Origin: an uncultured Clostridia bacterium
Lineage (GTDB): Bacteria; Bacillota; Clostridia; Lachnospirales; CAMVHY01
Length of the DNA stretch: 35,288 nucleotides
Assembly: GCA_946415665.1 (NCBI GenBank)
Contig: CAMKTI010000003.1
Coordinates: 1-35,288, forward strand
Direction: 5' to 3'
The first letter of the stretch is position 1; each line of letters opens with the position of its first letter. Of this stretch, positions 17,110-26,049 are shown piece after piece. The notes beneath the pieces are model-generated. The model saw nothing but the letters and a program-made list of their open reading frames with translations. It searched no databases and had not been told where the DNA came from. The translations under genes were made by a program, and so were the position numbers.

Positions 17110-18864
17110 ATGAAAGAAAACGATGGTGATAGTTTAAATTTATTTTTGGGTGATAATAATTCAAAAAAAGATAAATCTAATAACAATACAAACAAACAGG
17201 AACAAAATCAAATTATGATGAATAAAAGTGATTATTCCGAAATCTTAGCGGATGAATCGGTAATTAAAAAAATAAAAGAGAGCGAACAATTAAGCATTGA
17301 TAAAATGAAAAACATTATAGACAAATGTTTTAAAGCAAAGCGTAAAGACCCAAACGCAAATATTATTGATGAGGATTTTTTGCGTTTAGTTTGGAGTTTT
17401 AATTTTAGGTATTACAAAGCTAAGAATAAAACATGTTCTTCTATTGATTATGCATCGGTAAATAAGAATCAATTAAATAATTTGGTTCAGCAACATCCTA
17501 GTGAGTTTTTTCATTGTCTTTATAAGCTTGATATTAAATTTGACGATTTATATATTATCGCCCAAGAAGCGATAAAAAATAGTGATTATAACAGAGAATT
17601 ATCGAGCAGATATCCGAATCAATATAATATTACTCATAAACCTTGGCGTAATAGTATTGCTGACAAAATGTTTTATGATTCGAAAAAAACTTTGGATGTC
17701 AAATTTTTTGTTTGGTTGAATGAAAATGGTTACTTTGCTAAACACGATGAAATTGTTTTTTATCAGTCTTCCGGTCACCATTTTAAGGCAAGTTCTGAGA
17801 AGTTGCCAGCAATTGACGAATTCGAAAATATTTGTAAAAAAAGAAAAGAAGAGAGAATAGGAAATTATAAATTTGAGACGTTTGATGAATTTAAAAAGTT
17901 TGTTGGTCTTGACAAAGACGATGATCAATATAAAAAAGAATATTACCCAAATGTAGCGGTTTCTGTAAAATCATTGTCCGAGATTTTGAAAAAGGAAAAT
18001 AAATTTTTAACCAAAGATGAATTTATAAAACTGATAAATAGAGAAAATATATTTTTTGATAAACCGGGAAATCTCACTGAAGATGATATTAAAGGATGGG
18101 ATAATTATAAAGACTTTGTTAATAAATTAGGAAAAATGACTGACGAAGAAAGAAAAAAAAGACGTGAATCTAGAAAAAAACTTTGGGAATACATGGAGCA
18201 TATTCTTTTTGGTAATCCGAGAAAACAAAATACTCAAGGGCTAACCGATATAAGAAATTTAGACGATGCCGATCTAGAAAATATCGCTGATTGTTTGTCA
18301 AAAAAGTTTGAGTTTTTTACTGGTATAAGCTTATTGTGTGATAATGATGACATTTTCGATAACAAAAAAGACGAAAAGAATAATGAATTCAAATACAGAA
18401 ATTATATTGTTAATAGTTTAAAAAATTTTAAGGGTTTATTCCCATTACTGGAGAATTGCGAAATTAAGCCACAAATAAAAATCGATTTACCGGAGCTAGA
18501 ACAAAAAATAAAAATAACAGGACAAGATAGAAATAAGCTTGTGACGTCCCAGAATGCAACTAGCAGCTGGAAAAGATTAACTGCCGGAATAATTTTATTG
18601 GTGTTTGGAGTTATTGGCTGTGGTAGTGTGGTTTTGGGCTTAGGTTTGGCAAGTAAACTTGCTGTTGCTTTGTTGTTTTTGTTTGTATTTATGATAATCA
18701 CCGGTACATTGTGTTTGTTGTGGAAAAAAATTAGTGATTGTTTAGCTCCGTGTTGTTCGCAAATATTTGATTCAAGGTATCAAAAAAGTTTGATTGACAA
18801 AAGTAAAATTATCAAGCAGGAAATAAATTTCAATTTAACGACCAATAACATCTTGCAAAAATGA
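17110..18864 (+). CDS. Large orphan protein with C-terminal membrane hairpin
   Basis: I do not recognise this 584-residue protein. An Asn/Lys-rich, probably disordered start (about 1-45) precedes a long charged, mostly helical soluble region (about 50-480) with no motif I can name. Then come two adjacent hydrophobic segments (about 490-514 and 516-538, LTAGIILLVFGVIGCG and ALLFLFVFMIITGTL), and a basic 45-residue tail with several cysteines (CLAPCC). There is no signal peptide. GGAGGAG is 10 bases before the ATG, below a perfect promoter. The stop is TGA. The layout (soluble domain, late hairpin, tail) matches the calpain-like protein at 31305. It sits where spoIIIAA-AE would be expected, and repeated terminator flanks bracket it. 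Confidence 0.75.
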   Translation: MKENDGDSLNLFLGDNNSKKDKSNNNTNKQEQNQIMMNKSDYSEILADESVIKKIKESEQLSIDKMKNIIDKCFKAKRKDPNANIIDEDFLRLVWSFNFRYYKAKNKTCSSIDYASVNKNQLNNLVQQHPSEFFHCLYKLDIKFDDLYIIAQEAIKNSDYNRELSSRYPNQYNITHKPWRNSIADKMFYDSKKTLDVKFFVWLNENGYFAKHDEIVFYQSSGHHFKASSEKLPAIDEFENICKKRKEERIGNYKFETFDEFKKFVGLDKDDDQYKKEYYPNVAVSVKSLSEILKKENKFLTKDEFIKLINRENIFFDKPGNLTEDDIKGWDNYKDFVNKLGKMTDEERKKRRESRKKLWEYMEHILFGNPRKQNTQGLTDIRNLDDADLENIADCLSKKFEFFTGISLLCDNDDIFDNKKDEKNNEFKYRNYIVNSLKNFKGLFPLLENCEIKPQIKIDLPELEQKIKITGQDRNKLVTSQNATSSWKRLTAGIILLVFGVIGCGSVVLGLGLASKLAVALLFLFVFMIITGTLCLLWKKISDCLAPCCSQIFDSRYQKSLIDKSKIIKQEINFNLTTNNILQK

Positions 18865-18895
18865 ATTAAATAAGTATTATTATACAGCAAATGAT

Positions 18896-18924
18896 AAAAC
18901 GCGATTTTAATTCGCGTTTTTTTT
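18896..18924 (+). terminator. Intrinsic terminator of the 17110 gene
   Basis: AAAACGCGA and TCGCGTTTT pair around a TTTTAAT loop, with eight T in total after the stem. It lies 31 bases after the TGA stop. Confidence 0.88.
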
Positions 18925-18944
18925 GCCAAAATAAAATTTGAATT
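18912..18944 (+). repeat. Right copy of the terminator-flank direct repeat
   Basis: TCGCGTTTTTTTTGCCAAAA and the following TAAAATTTGAATT match 16947-16981 apart from a two-base gap, in the same orientation. Confidence 0.8.
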
Positions 18945-19038
18945 TATTGGAATATATGGATCCAATCAACTTTTTTTCAGTAACATAGATGCAACATTTT
19001 TGTTAACCCCCATTTTGAACGTCACATGATCTGTTCCT

Positions 19039-19143
19039 GATTATTTTTATTGTGGAAAAAATATAATTGGCGAAACAAAAATAAATACAAGTGGAGAAAA
19101 TATTAATTTAAAGCCCGCAAGAATGACAATTATTCAAAAATAG
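19039..19143 (+). pseudogene. Possible C-terminal relic of a paralogue of the 13300 protein
   Basis: Thirty-four codons read DYFYCGKNIIGETKINTSGE, NINLKPARMTIIQK and TAG. The start resembles KIYFYCGKTNREKQIYF in the tail of the 13300 protein. The frame is stopped by TGA 12 bases upstream and there is no start or ribosome site. The match is short, so this is tentative. Confidence 0.35.
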
Positions 19144-19154
19144 AGATAAAAAAA

Positions 19155-19184
19155 ACAAAACTGTGTACCTGTTACACAGTTTTA
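19155..19184. terminator. Strong hairpin, probably a bidirectional terminator
   Basis: AAAACTGTGTA and TACACAGTTTT form a near-perfect stem with a CCTGT loop, with A-rich sequence before and T-rich sequence after. It separates the orphan gene area from spoIIIAF. Confidence 0.8.
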
Positions 19185-19283
19185 TTTATGTAAATAAATT
19201 TTTTAAGCATAAGAAATTATGTGCTGTGAATAAATTTCAATAACATCAACGTTTTTTTTTAGTTGATAAATAAGGTGATGACT

Positions 19284-19745
19284 TTGGATTTTTTGGCGAA
19301 TTATATTAAAAATATTTTGCTCTGTGTGATTTTTTCGATATGCATTGAAATGATTTTGCCAAACGATAAATATAAAAAATATATTAATTTAGTCTCGGGC
19401 TTAATTTTAATTTTGGTAATAATTTTTCCAATAAAAAACTTCTACAACAAATATTTTATTTGTAATAGAAATAATTTTTCAGTAGATAAATATGACAAAA
19501 AAATTTTTGTTTGCGATATTTATAAGCAAAGTATAAATAAGCAGATAAATCTTTTAGCAAAAAAAATGGGAATAAAAATTTTGGATTCTGAAATTGAAGT
19601 CAAAGAAGAAAATAATACGTGTGAAATAAAAAATATAAAAATTAATTTTGGTGACGATTGTAAAGTTGATGACAAAAAAAAATTTTTATATGCGTTGGGT
19701 TTGATTTATAAAATCGGCGCTGAAAATATAATTTGTGGCCAATAA
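19284..19745 (+). CDS. spoIIIAF: Stage III sporulation protein AF
   Basis: Mother-cell membrane component of the SpoIIIA-SpoIIQ channel between mother cell and forespore. The N-terminus has two helices with the family text ICIEMILPNDKYKKYINLVS and LILILVIIFPIK, followed by a soluble tail. The family usually begins M-x-FLxxWIxxI, and DFLANYIKNIL here fits that, so I start at TTG 19284, which has AGGTGA about 6 bases ahead. An ATG at 19278 would sit on the ribosome site. The protein is about 153 residues, slightly short. spoIIIAA-AE, normally just upstream, are absent. A 218-base gap to spoIIIAG holds no gene I can read. Confidence 0.85.
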   Translation: MDFLANYIKNILLCVIFSICIEMILPNDKYKKYINLVSGLILILVIIFPIKNFYNKYFICNRNNFSVDKYDKKIFVCDIYKQSINKQINLLAKKMGIKILDSEIEVKEENNTCEIKNIKINFGDDCKVDDKKKFLYALGLIYKIGAENIICGQ

Positions 19746-19963
19746 ATAGAAAAAAAATAAATTGGTAAGCAAAGTTGAATTTATTTTTTGAGAATAATTT
19801 TTTAGCTAGCGAAATATAAAAATTACATAAGCTTTATTTCGGTTTGAAAATAATTTGTTAGTTAAGGAGTGATTTAAGTAATCAAAAATATTTTTTTTGA
19901 AACAAAAAATTTATTTAAGGAATCGATTTAATCGCGTGCAAAATTTTTTGAGGTGGTAAACAA

Positions 19964-20521
19964 ATGAGCCTGATACAAAAATTTTTTGTTAATCAGGATA
20001 AAAATATCGGATTGAAATTAATTTTTGGTTTGCTTTTGGGAATAGTTTTGTTGTTTATAAGTAATTCAGACAAAAAAAAAATTAATACAGGCGAAAAAAA
20101 TATTTTTGAGACAGAAAAAAAAATTGATTTTGATTGTGATGTGTATGAGAAAAAATTGGAGTTAAAACTAGAAAATTTATTGTCACAAGTAAAAGGTGCA
20201 GGAAATATAAAAGTAATGATAAGTATATTTAACGGAAAAGAAATTTTGCTTGCGCAAGATATAAATTCAAGCGAATCAAAAATTAATGAAAATGATAAAT
20301 CTGGTAGCACAAAAGAAACGTTTGAGCAAAAAAAAGAAACCAAAAAAATAATTATTAATGATAAGCCACTGATAATAAAAGAAATTATGCCGGAGATTAC
20401 CGGAGCAATTATTGTTGCAGAAGGAGGAGATAATGCGTTTATAAAAAGTGAATTAATACGAGCAACACAAATTATTTTAAATATCGATGTCCATAAAATT
20501 CGTGTTTTAAAAATGAAATAA
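19964..20521 (+). CDS. spoIIIAG: Stage III sporulation protein AG
   Basis: A 185-residue ring-forming component of the SpoIIIA-SpoIIQ feeding channel. A single N-terminal membrane helix (LIFGLLLGIVLLFI) is followed by a ring-building domain: CDVYEKKLELKLENLLSQVK, then GAGNIKVMISIFNGKEI, a Ser/Lys-rich insert, KEIMPEITGAIIVAEGG, and the closing NIDVHKIRVLKMK. The KEI-PEI-G-I-VAEGG and HKI-V motifs are diagnostic. GAGGTGG precedes the ATG. spoIIIAH follows after 24 bases, so these two are surely co-expressed. Confidence 0.93.
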   Translation: MSLIQKFFVNQDKNIGLKLIFGLLLGIVLLFISNSDKKKINTGEKNIFETEKKIDFDCDVYEKKLELKLENLLSQVKGAGNIKVMISIFNGKEILLAQDINSSESKINENDKSGSTKETFEQKKETKKIIINDKPLIIKEIMPEITGAIIVAEGGDNAFIKSELIRATQIILNIDVHKIRVLKMK

Positions 20522-20545
20522 AAAATAAATTTTGGAGTGAAAAAA

Positions 20546-21190
20546 ATGTTTGTCATAAAACGAAATCATGTGATTATAGTTGCTTTGGTAATAATGGTTG
20601 GAGTTGCTGGATATTTAAATTACATGGATAATAATTTAAAAAATGACGAAATAATTTTAAATGATAACGGAGAAATTTCTGCGCTTGTGCCGGATGAAAA
20701 CTTGCCGGTCAATGCAAATCTTGATTCACAAATAGAAATGGATTTTGATAAAAAAAATAGTAAAAAAAATAAGTTTGAAAGCAAAAATGATTTTGAAGAA
20801 AGTGATAATGATGCAATCGCTGTAAATAAATCAATGGAAAATTCTTATTTTGTTCAAGCAAAACTTGACAGGGAACAAGCTAGAGCTAAACAAAAAGAAA
20901 TTCTTGATGATATGATTAATAATAAAAATTTGAGTGAAAGTAAAAAAACGGAATGTGTGGATAATAAAATCGAAATTCAAAAGAGAATAGAAAAAGAAAG
21001 TGCGGCTGAATCTTTACTAGAGTCAAAAGGTTTTGATGAAACTTATGTAAGAATTGATGATGAAACGGTTGATGTTGTAATAAATAAAGAAATGCTTTCG
21101 GATGCAGAAGTCGCACAAATAGAAGATATAGTTAAAAGAAAAACTGGTTTTAAAGCAAGTCAAATAAGAATTAGTACGTTAAAAAAATAA
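20546..21190 (+). CDS. spoIIIAH: Stage III sporulation protein AH
   Basis: A 214-residue mother-cell membrane protein whose outer domain docks onto forespore SpoIIQ. One N-terminal helix (VIIVALVIMVGVAGYL) is followed by a long acidic, disordered linker. The ring domain contains NSYFVQAKLDREQARAKQKE, KRIEKESAAESLLESKGFDE and the closing EIDIV-like VAQIEDIVKRKTGFKASQI, all matching the family. I start at ATG 20546 with GGAG 8 bases upstream; GTG 20537 overlaps that site. A terminator-like hairpin follows at about 21289. Confidence 0.93.
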   Translation: MFVIKRNHVIIVALVIMVGVAGYLNYMDNNLKNDEIILNDNGEISALVPDENLPVNANLDSQIEMDFDKKNSKKNKFESKNDFEESDNDAIAVNKSMENSYFVQAKLDREQARAKQKEILDDMINNKNLSESKKTECVDNKIEIQKRIEKESAAESLLESKGFDETYVRIDDETVDVVINKEMLSDAEVAQIEDIVKRKTGFKASQIRISTLKK

Positions 21191-21288
21191 ATAAACAAAA
21201 ATAAAAAGTAGCCGAAGAAAAATTATTTTTTATAGATTTTAAAGCTTAATCTAATATCAGATGCATAAAAATTTTTTTTGCCGTACAC

Positions 21289-21325
21289 AAAAAACGCGCT
21301 TTTAAAACAAAGTTCGTTTTTTTTA
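21289..21325 (+). terminator. Probable terminator of the spoIIIAF-AH run
   Basis: A nested stem (AAAAAACG-CG-CTTT, loop TAAAAC, AAAG-TT-CGTTTTTT) is followed by more T. It lies about 100 bases after spoIIIAH and before the symporter gene. The stem is weak in GC. Confidence 0.5.
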
Positions 21326-21376
21326 TTAATTGTGTTATAGTTTGCATAAATTAAATTAAAGGTGGCTGTGTTTTTT

Positions 21377-22816
21377 ATGTTAAACGGAATAAACATATTT
21401 ATAGAATCCGTTAATAATATGATATGGATTCCGATTTATTTTTTATTATTTTGGCTGGGAATTTATTTCACACTTAAGACCAATTTTTTACAAATTCGCA
21501 AATTTATATTTATGTTAAAAAAAACTTTTGGCAATGCAGCGGCAAAAAAAAATGCAAATACAAAAGGGGCTTTTACACCGTTGCAAGCAATAGCAACTTC
21601 TTTAGCAAGTACGATAGGAACCGGGAATATAGTTGGAGTTGCTGTGGCAATTACAGAAGGCGGGCCCGGGGCAATTTTTTGGATGTGGTTTATTGCTTTT
21701 TTTGGAATGCTAATAAAATATGCAGAAATAGTTTTGGCTTTGAAGTTTAGAGAAAAAAATAAAGACGGTGAATGGTGCGGCGGCCCAATGTATTATATAA
21801 AAAATGGTTTAAAAAATTCTGGGCTGGCATCCGTTTTCGCATTTGCCATGCTTTTTTCTTCGTTTGCTGGTGGTAATTTAATCCAAGTTCATTCGATAGC
21901 AAGCATTGTAAATGATTTTGTCGTTTTGCCTGAAATAAAAATAGCCGGCGGTTATTGTTTTAGCTTGGCGAAAATAATAGTTGGATTTTTGTTAGCGTTA
22001 TTAATTTGTTTAGTTGTTATCGGTGGTATGAAAAGCATCGGAAAAATAACTGAAAAACTTGTGCCGTTTATGAGTGTGTTTTATATTCTAGGCGTAATTT
22101 TTACTTTAACGATGAATTGTAGATTAATTCCCGGGGCATTTGTAAATATTTTTAGCGAGGCATTTAAATTAAAAAGTGCATTAGCTGGAGGAGTTGGTTA
22201 TGGAATTTCGAGAGCGCTGCATCATGGAATCGCACGTGGAACAAGTTCAAGTGAAGCAGGAATAGGAACTTCTCCGATTGCACAAGCAGCATCTGTTTTG
22301 AAAAATCCTGTTGAACAAGCATTATATGGAATTTTAGAAGTTTTTGTTTCGTCGTTTGTAATTTGTACGTTGACAGCTTTAGTAATTTTAACGAGCGGAA
22401 TTTATGATAAGAATATATATAGTAAAGCATTAGCGCTTGGAGCAAACGGTTTTAAAATAAGTAATTTAAGTGAAGGTGTTGTTTTATCGGCAAAATCTTT
22501 TGCTACGGTAATGGGCCCTAATTTTTCGAGAATTTTTATTATGGTTTGTGTTACTTGTTTTGCTTTATCAACTGTGATTGGATATTCTTATTATGGCGTG
22601 AAATCTTATGAATTTTTGTTTGAAAAAAAATTTATAGAGGTATATAAATTAATTTTTATAGCTGTTGTTGCTGTTGGACCGCTGATCGAGACAAAAATTG
22701 TTTGGGCATTAAGTGATATTTTTAATGCATTGATGGCAATTCCAAATTTAATTGGATTAATTTTTTTAAGTAAAGTTGTTTTGGACGAAACTAAAAAATA
22801 TTTTTCAGAACGATAA
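21377..22816 (+). CDS. Alanine/glycine:cation symporter (AGCS family)
   Basis: A 479-residue inner-membrane sodium-coupled alanine or glycine importer with about ten or eleven helices. The family signature is clear: ATSLASTIGTGNIVGVAVAI, then TEGGPGAIFWMWF and KYAEIVLALKFR. CGGPMYYIKNGL and the later GISRALHHGIARGTSSSEAG, GIGTSPIAQAA and VIGYSYYGVKSYEFLF are also typical. ATG 21377 with AAAGGTGG ahead is preferred over GTG 21362. A TATAGT box is seen near 21338 but without a clear -35. It is monocistronic, with its own terminator. In a spore-former it could feed alanine for nutrition or wall synthesis. Confidence 0.93.
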   Translation: MLNGINIFIESVNNMIWIPIYFLLFWLGIYFTLKTNFLQIRKFIFMLKKTFGNAAAKKNANTKGAFTPLQAIATSLASTIGTGNIVGVAVAITEGGPGAIFWMWFIAFFGMLIKYAEIVLALKFREKNKDGEWCGGPMYYIKNGLKNSGLASVFAFAMLFSSFAGGNLIQVHSIASIVNDFVVLPEIKIAGGYCFSLAKIIVGFLLALLICLVVIGGMKSIGKITEKLVPFMSVFYILGVIFTLTMNCRLIPGAFVNIFSEAFKLKSALAGGVGYGISRALHHGIARGTSSSEAGIGTSPIAQAASVLKNPVEQALYGILEVFVSSFVICTLTALVILTSGIYDKNIYSKALALGANGFKISNLSEGVVLSAKSFATVMGPNFSRIFIMVCVTCFALSTVIGYSYYGVKSYEFLFEKKFIEVYKLIFIAVVAVGPLIETKIVWALSDIFNALMAIPNLIGLIFLSKVVLDETKKYFSER

Positions 22817-22882
22817 TTTAGCCTGAAAATACTACTCCGTATAAGTTTTTGACGTTGATTTATATTAAAATTAATAAAAAAG

Positions 22883-22920
22883 ATAGAGACAAAATGTTTT
22901 CCACCTCTATTTTTTTTTTT
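22883..22920 (+). terminator. Intrinsic terminator of the symporter gene
   Basis: ATAGAG and CTCTAT pair (extended by A/T pairs) around a 16-base loop, followed by ten or more T. It lies about 65 bases after the stop. Confidence 0.8.
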
Positions 22921-23257
22921 GTAAAATAAATATTCAGAAGCTCTATTATAGAGAATTAATCATTTCTTATCACCAAACTATAATTTTTCTTTATAATATA
23001 GTTAAAAATAAAATATTTAAGCACAAACAAATTCTCGGATTGGGATAAAAATCAGACCGAAAGTTTTTTGTTTGTTGGATAAAGATTTTGTATGAGTCGT
23101 ATTTTCTCGTCGAAAAATATTTTGGTAGAATAAACATTGCTTCTGAGTAGAAAATAAATTTTTATGAAATCAAAAAAGATATTTGGAAGGTTATTTTACG
23201 ACTAAAACCAAAAGAAATTATCAAGGCGAAATAATGTTTTTTGTTTTGGTTATGCCA
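22921..23257. other. Intergenic stretch, no gene seen
   Basis: AT-rich, with a small CTCTATTATAGAG inverted repeat near 22940. No frame with a ribosome binding site was found. The right part could be the former upstream region of the broken gene at 24165, displaced by the IS630 element. Confidence 0.4.
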
Positions 23258-23259
23258 TA

Positions 23260-24164
23260 GTAAACGGTATTGACTTAATATATTTCATAATACAAGTCTA
23301 ATGCTTTCTCAAGCTTTCTTGCGTCTGCAAAGAATCGATTATGATTGGCTTCACGTCTTGTGACACGCCACACTTGTTCTATCGGATTTAGATCCGGAGA
23401 ATATGGCGGAAGGTACACGAACACGACCTGATCATTTATAAAACGCTTTGCTTTTTTATGCCAGGGAGCATTATCCATAATCATGTAGTACTTGCATCCT
23501 TCCGGAGCGGGACATTCGGTAAGAAATGATCTTATGGATTCTATCGTGGTCTTGTAATGAAACCAGCTTGGCTTATGGGCAAAAAACTTTCCGGTGGGCG
23601 ATGTTACAAATCCACTATAAAAAATCTTATTTCCTCTTGGGTATGATTTCACATTAGTCTTGGAGCTTTTTGGAGCTCACATTGAAGTCACACTTGTTTC
23701 TGCCATAAATTGAAGATGCGCTGGCACTGGCGGACACTTAGTTCAACGTCACAATCATATGTCTCTTTTATGTAATCAGAAAGCGTTATGCTGTTCCAAA
23801 CATAGCAACCAGGTTCAGCTGCCGGTTTCAAAAGAGCCTCTTTGATTTTTGCCATTTGCTCATCGCTAAGTTTTGGTTTTTTGCCAGGTTGTTTTTTGGC
23901 GCGAAGAACCTCAAAACCTCCCTCATCAACCTTTTTGACCCATTCGGAAAGTGTACGTTGTAACATAAAGTTAACCTAACCATAGCCACACGAAAAACAT
24001 ATTTTGTATCGTCAGATTGATTTACTATACTCTTGCCTTCGCGTAGCAGTCCTTTTGGATTATGTATAAAGCTTCTTGTATTCATACTCATAGCCCTCCT
24101 CTGACCTTTGTATATAATACCACATTTAAGACGTTTGTAATAGGCAATTATCATTGTTGTTTAC
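23260..24164 (-). mobile_element. IS630-type insertion sequence, internally deleted
   Basis: The ends GTAAAC (23260-23265) and GTTTAC (24159-24164) are inverted and each is flanked by TA (23258-23259 and 24165-24166), the expected target duplication of the IS630/Tc1 group. Inside, on the minus strand, is one damaged transposase. The element is about 905 bases. Confidence 0.85.
23275..24091 (-). pseudogene. IS630-type transposase, frameshifted and missing its core
   Basis: The start MNTRSFIHNPKGLLREGKSI, DDTKYVFRVAMV is followed by a frame change. Then come RTLSEWVKKVDEGGFEVLRA, KKQPGKKPKLSDEQM, LSDYIKETYDCDVELSVRQC and QRIF (the DNA-binding part). The next recognisable text is SGFVTSPTGKFFAHKPSWFH, then IMDNAPWHKKAKR and YLPPYSPDLNPIEQVWRVTR. 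Between QRIF and SGFV the usual ~70 residues with the first catalytic Asp are gone, while the second Asp (MDNAPWH) and the Glu (NPIEQVW) remain. The protein cannot be active. GGAGGG precedes the presumed start. Confidence 0.88.
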
Positions 24165-24951
24165 TATAGAACGAAAGCTGAAGAAATCTTGGAGTTATTG
24201 TTATTTTTCGGTGGAATAGTTTTTGTCTCTTTGATTTTACTTGAATTTTTACCATTTGGATGCTGGAGAATCGGTGTGTGCTACATTTGCTTTTGTTGGC
24301 GCAAGTCGTTTTGTTCTCACTAACAGTTTTACAGAAGATCATAATATGTACGAAAATAATCCTGGGCAAGGCTTTGTCGATAACGCATCGGGAGTTTTCC
24401 TGTTTTTTAAGTTGATTGTTTTTCCTACGTTTTTAGTTGTTGCCGGAATTGTACTTATAGTTTTTGGATTCGGTCAGCTTGGTGTTTTAGGTTTTTGTTT
24501 TGGAATGCCAAGTTTAGGCTTATCAATTATGGCACTGATAAATATTGTTTGTGGTAATCGTGGCATGTGTAATGGCTATGAAAATTATAATGATAATTTT
24601 TGGTACACTCACAATTCTGATAATTTATGGAGCACCTTTATGATCATGACTGGTTTCATGTCTATTACTATATTTGAAATTTTGGAATTGATGTGAGTTT
24701 GTACTTGGCAAACTGTTTTAGCTCTCGGTTCACCAGTAATTGCTTTTGCTATATCGATTGTAATTATTTTTGGTGTTACGTATGGCATATATAAATATAG
24801 GTGTAATTTAAGCCCAAAAGTTCAAAACTTAAAATATCAAAATAAAAATTCTAGTAATTTTATACAAATATTAAATCAAAAAAACCGGAAAGAAGATGAA
24901 AAACCGCATTGCTGGTTTTTAGGTCTTGGTTTTGGCATAAGAGAACACTGA
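24165..24951 (+). pseudogene. Broken membrane-protein gene next to the IS630 element
   Basis: Three open pieces in order look like one damaged gene of unknown family. The first, from 24165, reads TKAEEILELLLFFGGIVFVS and LILLEFLPFG and stops near 24322. The second, in another frame, runs to TGA at 24694 and has a hydrophobic pair (LIVFPTFLVVAGIVLIVFGF and LGVLGFCFGMPSLGL). After that TGA the same frame stays open for 84 codons with a further hydrophobic segment (GSPVIAFAISIVIIFGVTYG) and a charged tail, ending at TGA 24949. The 5' end abuts the IS, which may have disrupted it. The hydrophobic layout resembles the other orphan proteins here. Confidence 0.6.
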
Positions 24952-25280
24952 AGATTAAAAAAAAATATCTATCTTTCAAGAAGAGATAATTTAAAACACT
25001 TGACACACATTATTTTTTACTTTACACTGGAAACAACCTATTGAAATTCAATTTTAGTTTGGTTGTTTTTTTCTTGGTTATTTTCTGTGTTGTTAAAAAA
25101 ATTTGCTAATCGGTTTTGAATTTGTTTTGTTTGAGAAAATATTTTCTCATGTTACAAAAAAGGTAAAGATATCTCAAAGAAAATTACGAAATAAATTAAA
25201 AATTGAAAGATAGCAAAGAATTTTATTGATGTCTTGAGGAAAGTAAAATAATGATTTTAAATATTTTAGAAGGGTTTATT
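24952..25280 (+). other. Intergenic stretch with one terminator
   Basis: The only structure seen is a terminator at 25031-25072. AAACAACC and GGTTGTTT form the stem around a 22-base AT loop, followed by more T. The rest, upstream of tagA, should hold the tagA promoter, but no clear -35/-10 pair was found. Confidence 0.6.
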
Positions 25281-26003
25281 ATGAAAACAAATATTCTTGA
25301 TATAAATTTTGATGTAACTAATTTTAATGATGTGATAGAGAAAATATTTGATTGTATTGAGCAAAAGAAAAAATGTTTTATTGTGACTCCGAATCCGGAA
25401 ATTGTTATGTCGGCACAAAAAGATTTGGATTTGAAAAAAATAATTAATCAGGCTGATTTGGTTTTGCCAGACGGGATTGGAGTTGTTTTTGCATCGCAGT
25501 TAAATAAAAATAAAATTAAAAAACGGATCACAGGTTATGATCTTGTGCAAAAAATTTTTTTAATGAGCGAAAAAAAAAATTTTAGTGTTTATTTTTTAGG
25601 CGGAAAAGAAGATATTGTTGAGCTGGCAAAAAAAAATATGGAAAAGAAATTTAATAAGCTAAAAATTGTTGGCTGTAATAATGGATTTTTTAGCGAAGAA
25701 AAGAAAGTTGTAAAGAAAATAAATTTTGTCAAGCCAGATATTTTGTTAGTAGGAATGGGTTCGCCAAAACAAGAAAAATTTATTTTTAAATATAAAGATG
25801 AGATTGATGCGAAAATTTTTATTGGCATAGGTGGAAGTTTTGATGTGATGTCAGGAAAAATTAAGCGCGCACCAAAAATTTTTATAGATTTAAATTTAGA
25901 GTGGTTTTATAGATTTATGAAGGAGCCAAAAAGATTTTTTAGATTAATGGCTTTGCCAAGATTTTTATTTAAAGTCGTCGCGGAAAAGATTTTTCGCGCA
26001 TAA
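25281..26003 (+). CDS. tagA: WecG/TagA/CpsF-family glycosyltransferase (GT26)
   Basis: Probably transfers N-acetylmannosamine onto lipid-linked GlcNAc, an early step in teichoic acid or other wall polysaccharide linkage units, at the inner membrane face. Diagnostic text: FIVTPNPEIVMSAQKD, ADLVLPDGIGVVFASQL with the catalytic-region Asp, RITGYDLV, VYFLGGKED, KPDILLVGMGSPKQEKFI, and the closing APKIFIDLNLEWFYRFMKEP followed by KRFFR. 240 residues is typical. ATG 25281 has AGAAGGG ahead; an earlier in-frame ATG at 25251 is less well placed. It is followed after 46 bases by the SLH-like gene, a likely cell-envelope pair. Confidence 0.9.
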   Translation: MKTNILDINFDVTNFNDVIEKIFDCIEQKKKCFIVTPNPEIVMSAQKDLDLKKIINQADLVLPDGIGVVFASQLNKNKIKKRITGYDLVQKIFLMSEKKNFSVYFLGGKEDIVELAKKNMEKKFNKLKIVGCNNGFFSEEKKVVKKINFVKPDILLVGMGSPKQEKFIFKYKDEIDAKIFIGIGGSFDVMSGKIKRAPKIFIDLNLEWFYRFMKEPKRFFRLMALPRFLFKVVAEKIFRA

Positions 26004-26049
26004 AAGTAAATAATAAAAAATATATATTGCACAGAGGAGGACTTGCTGT

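Noticed and set aside
24694..24696. TGA as a sense codon (genetic code 4)
   Set aside because: topA ends at TGA after a complete C-terminus, the 17110 gene also ends with TGA, and TGG is used for Trp everywhere.
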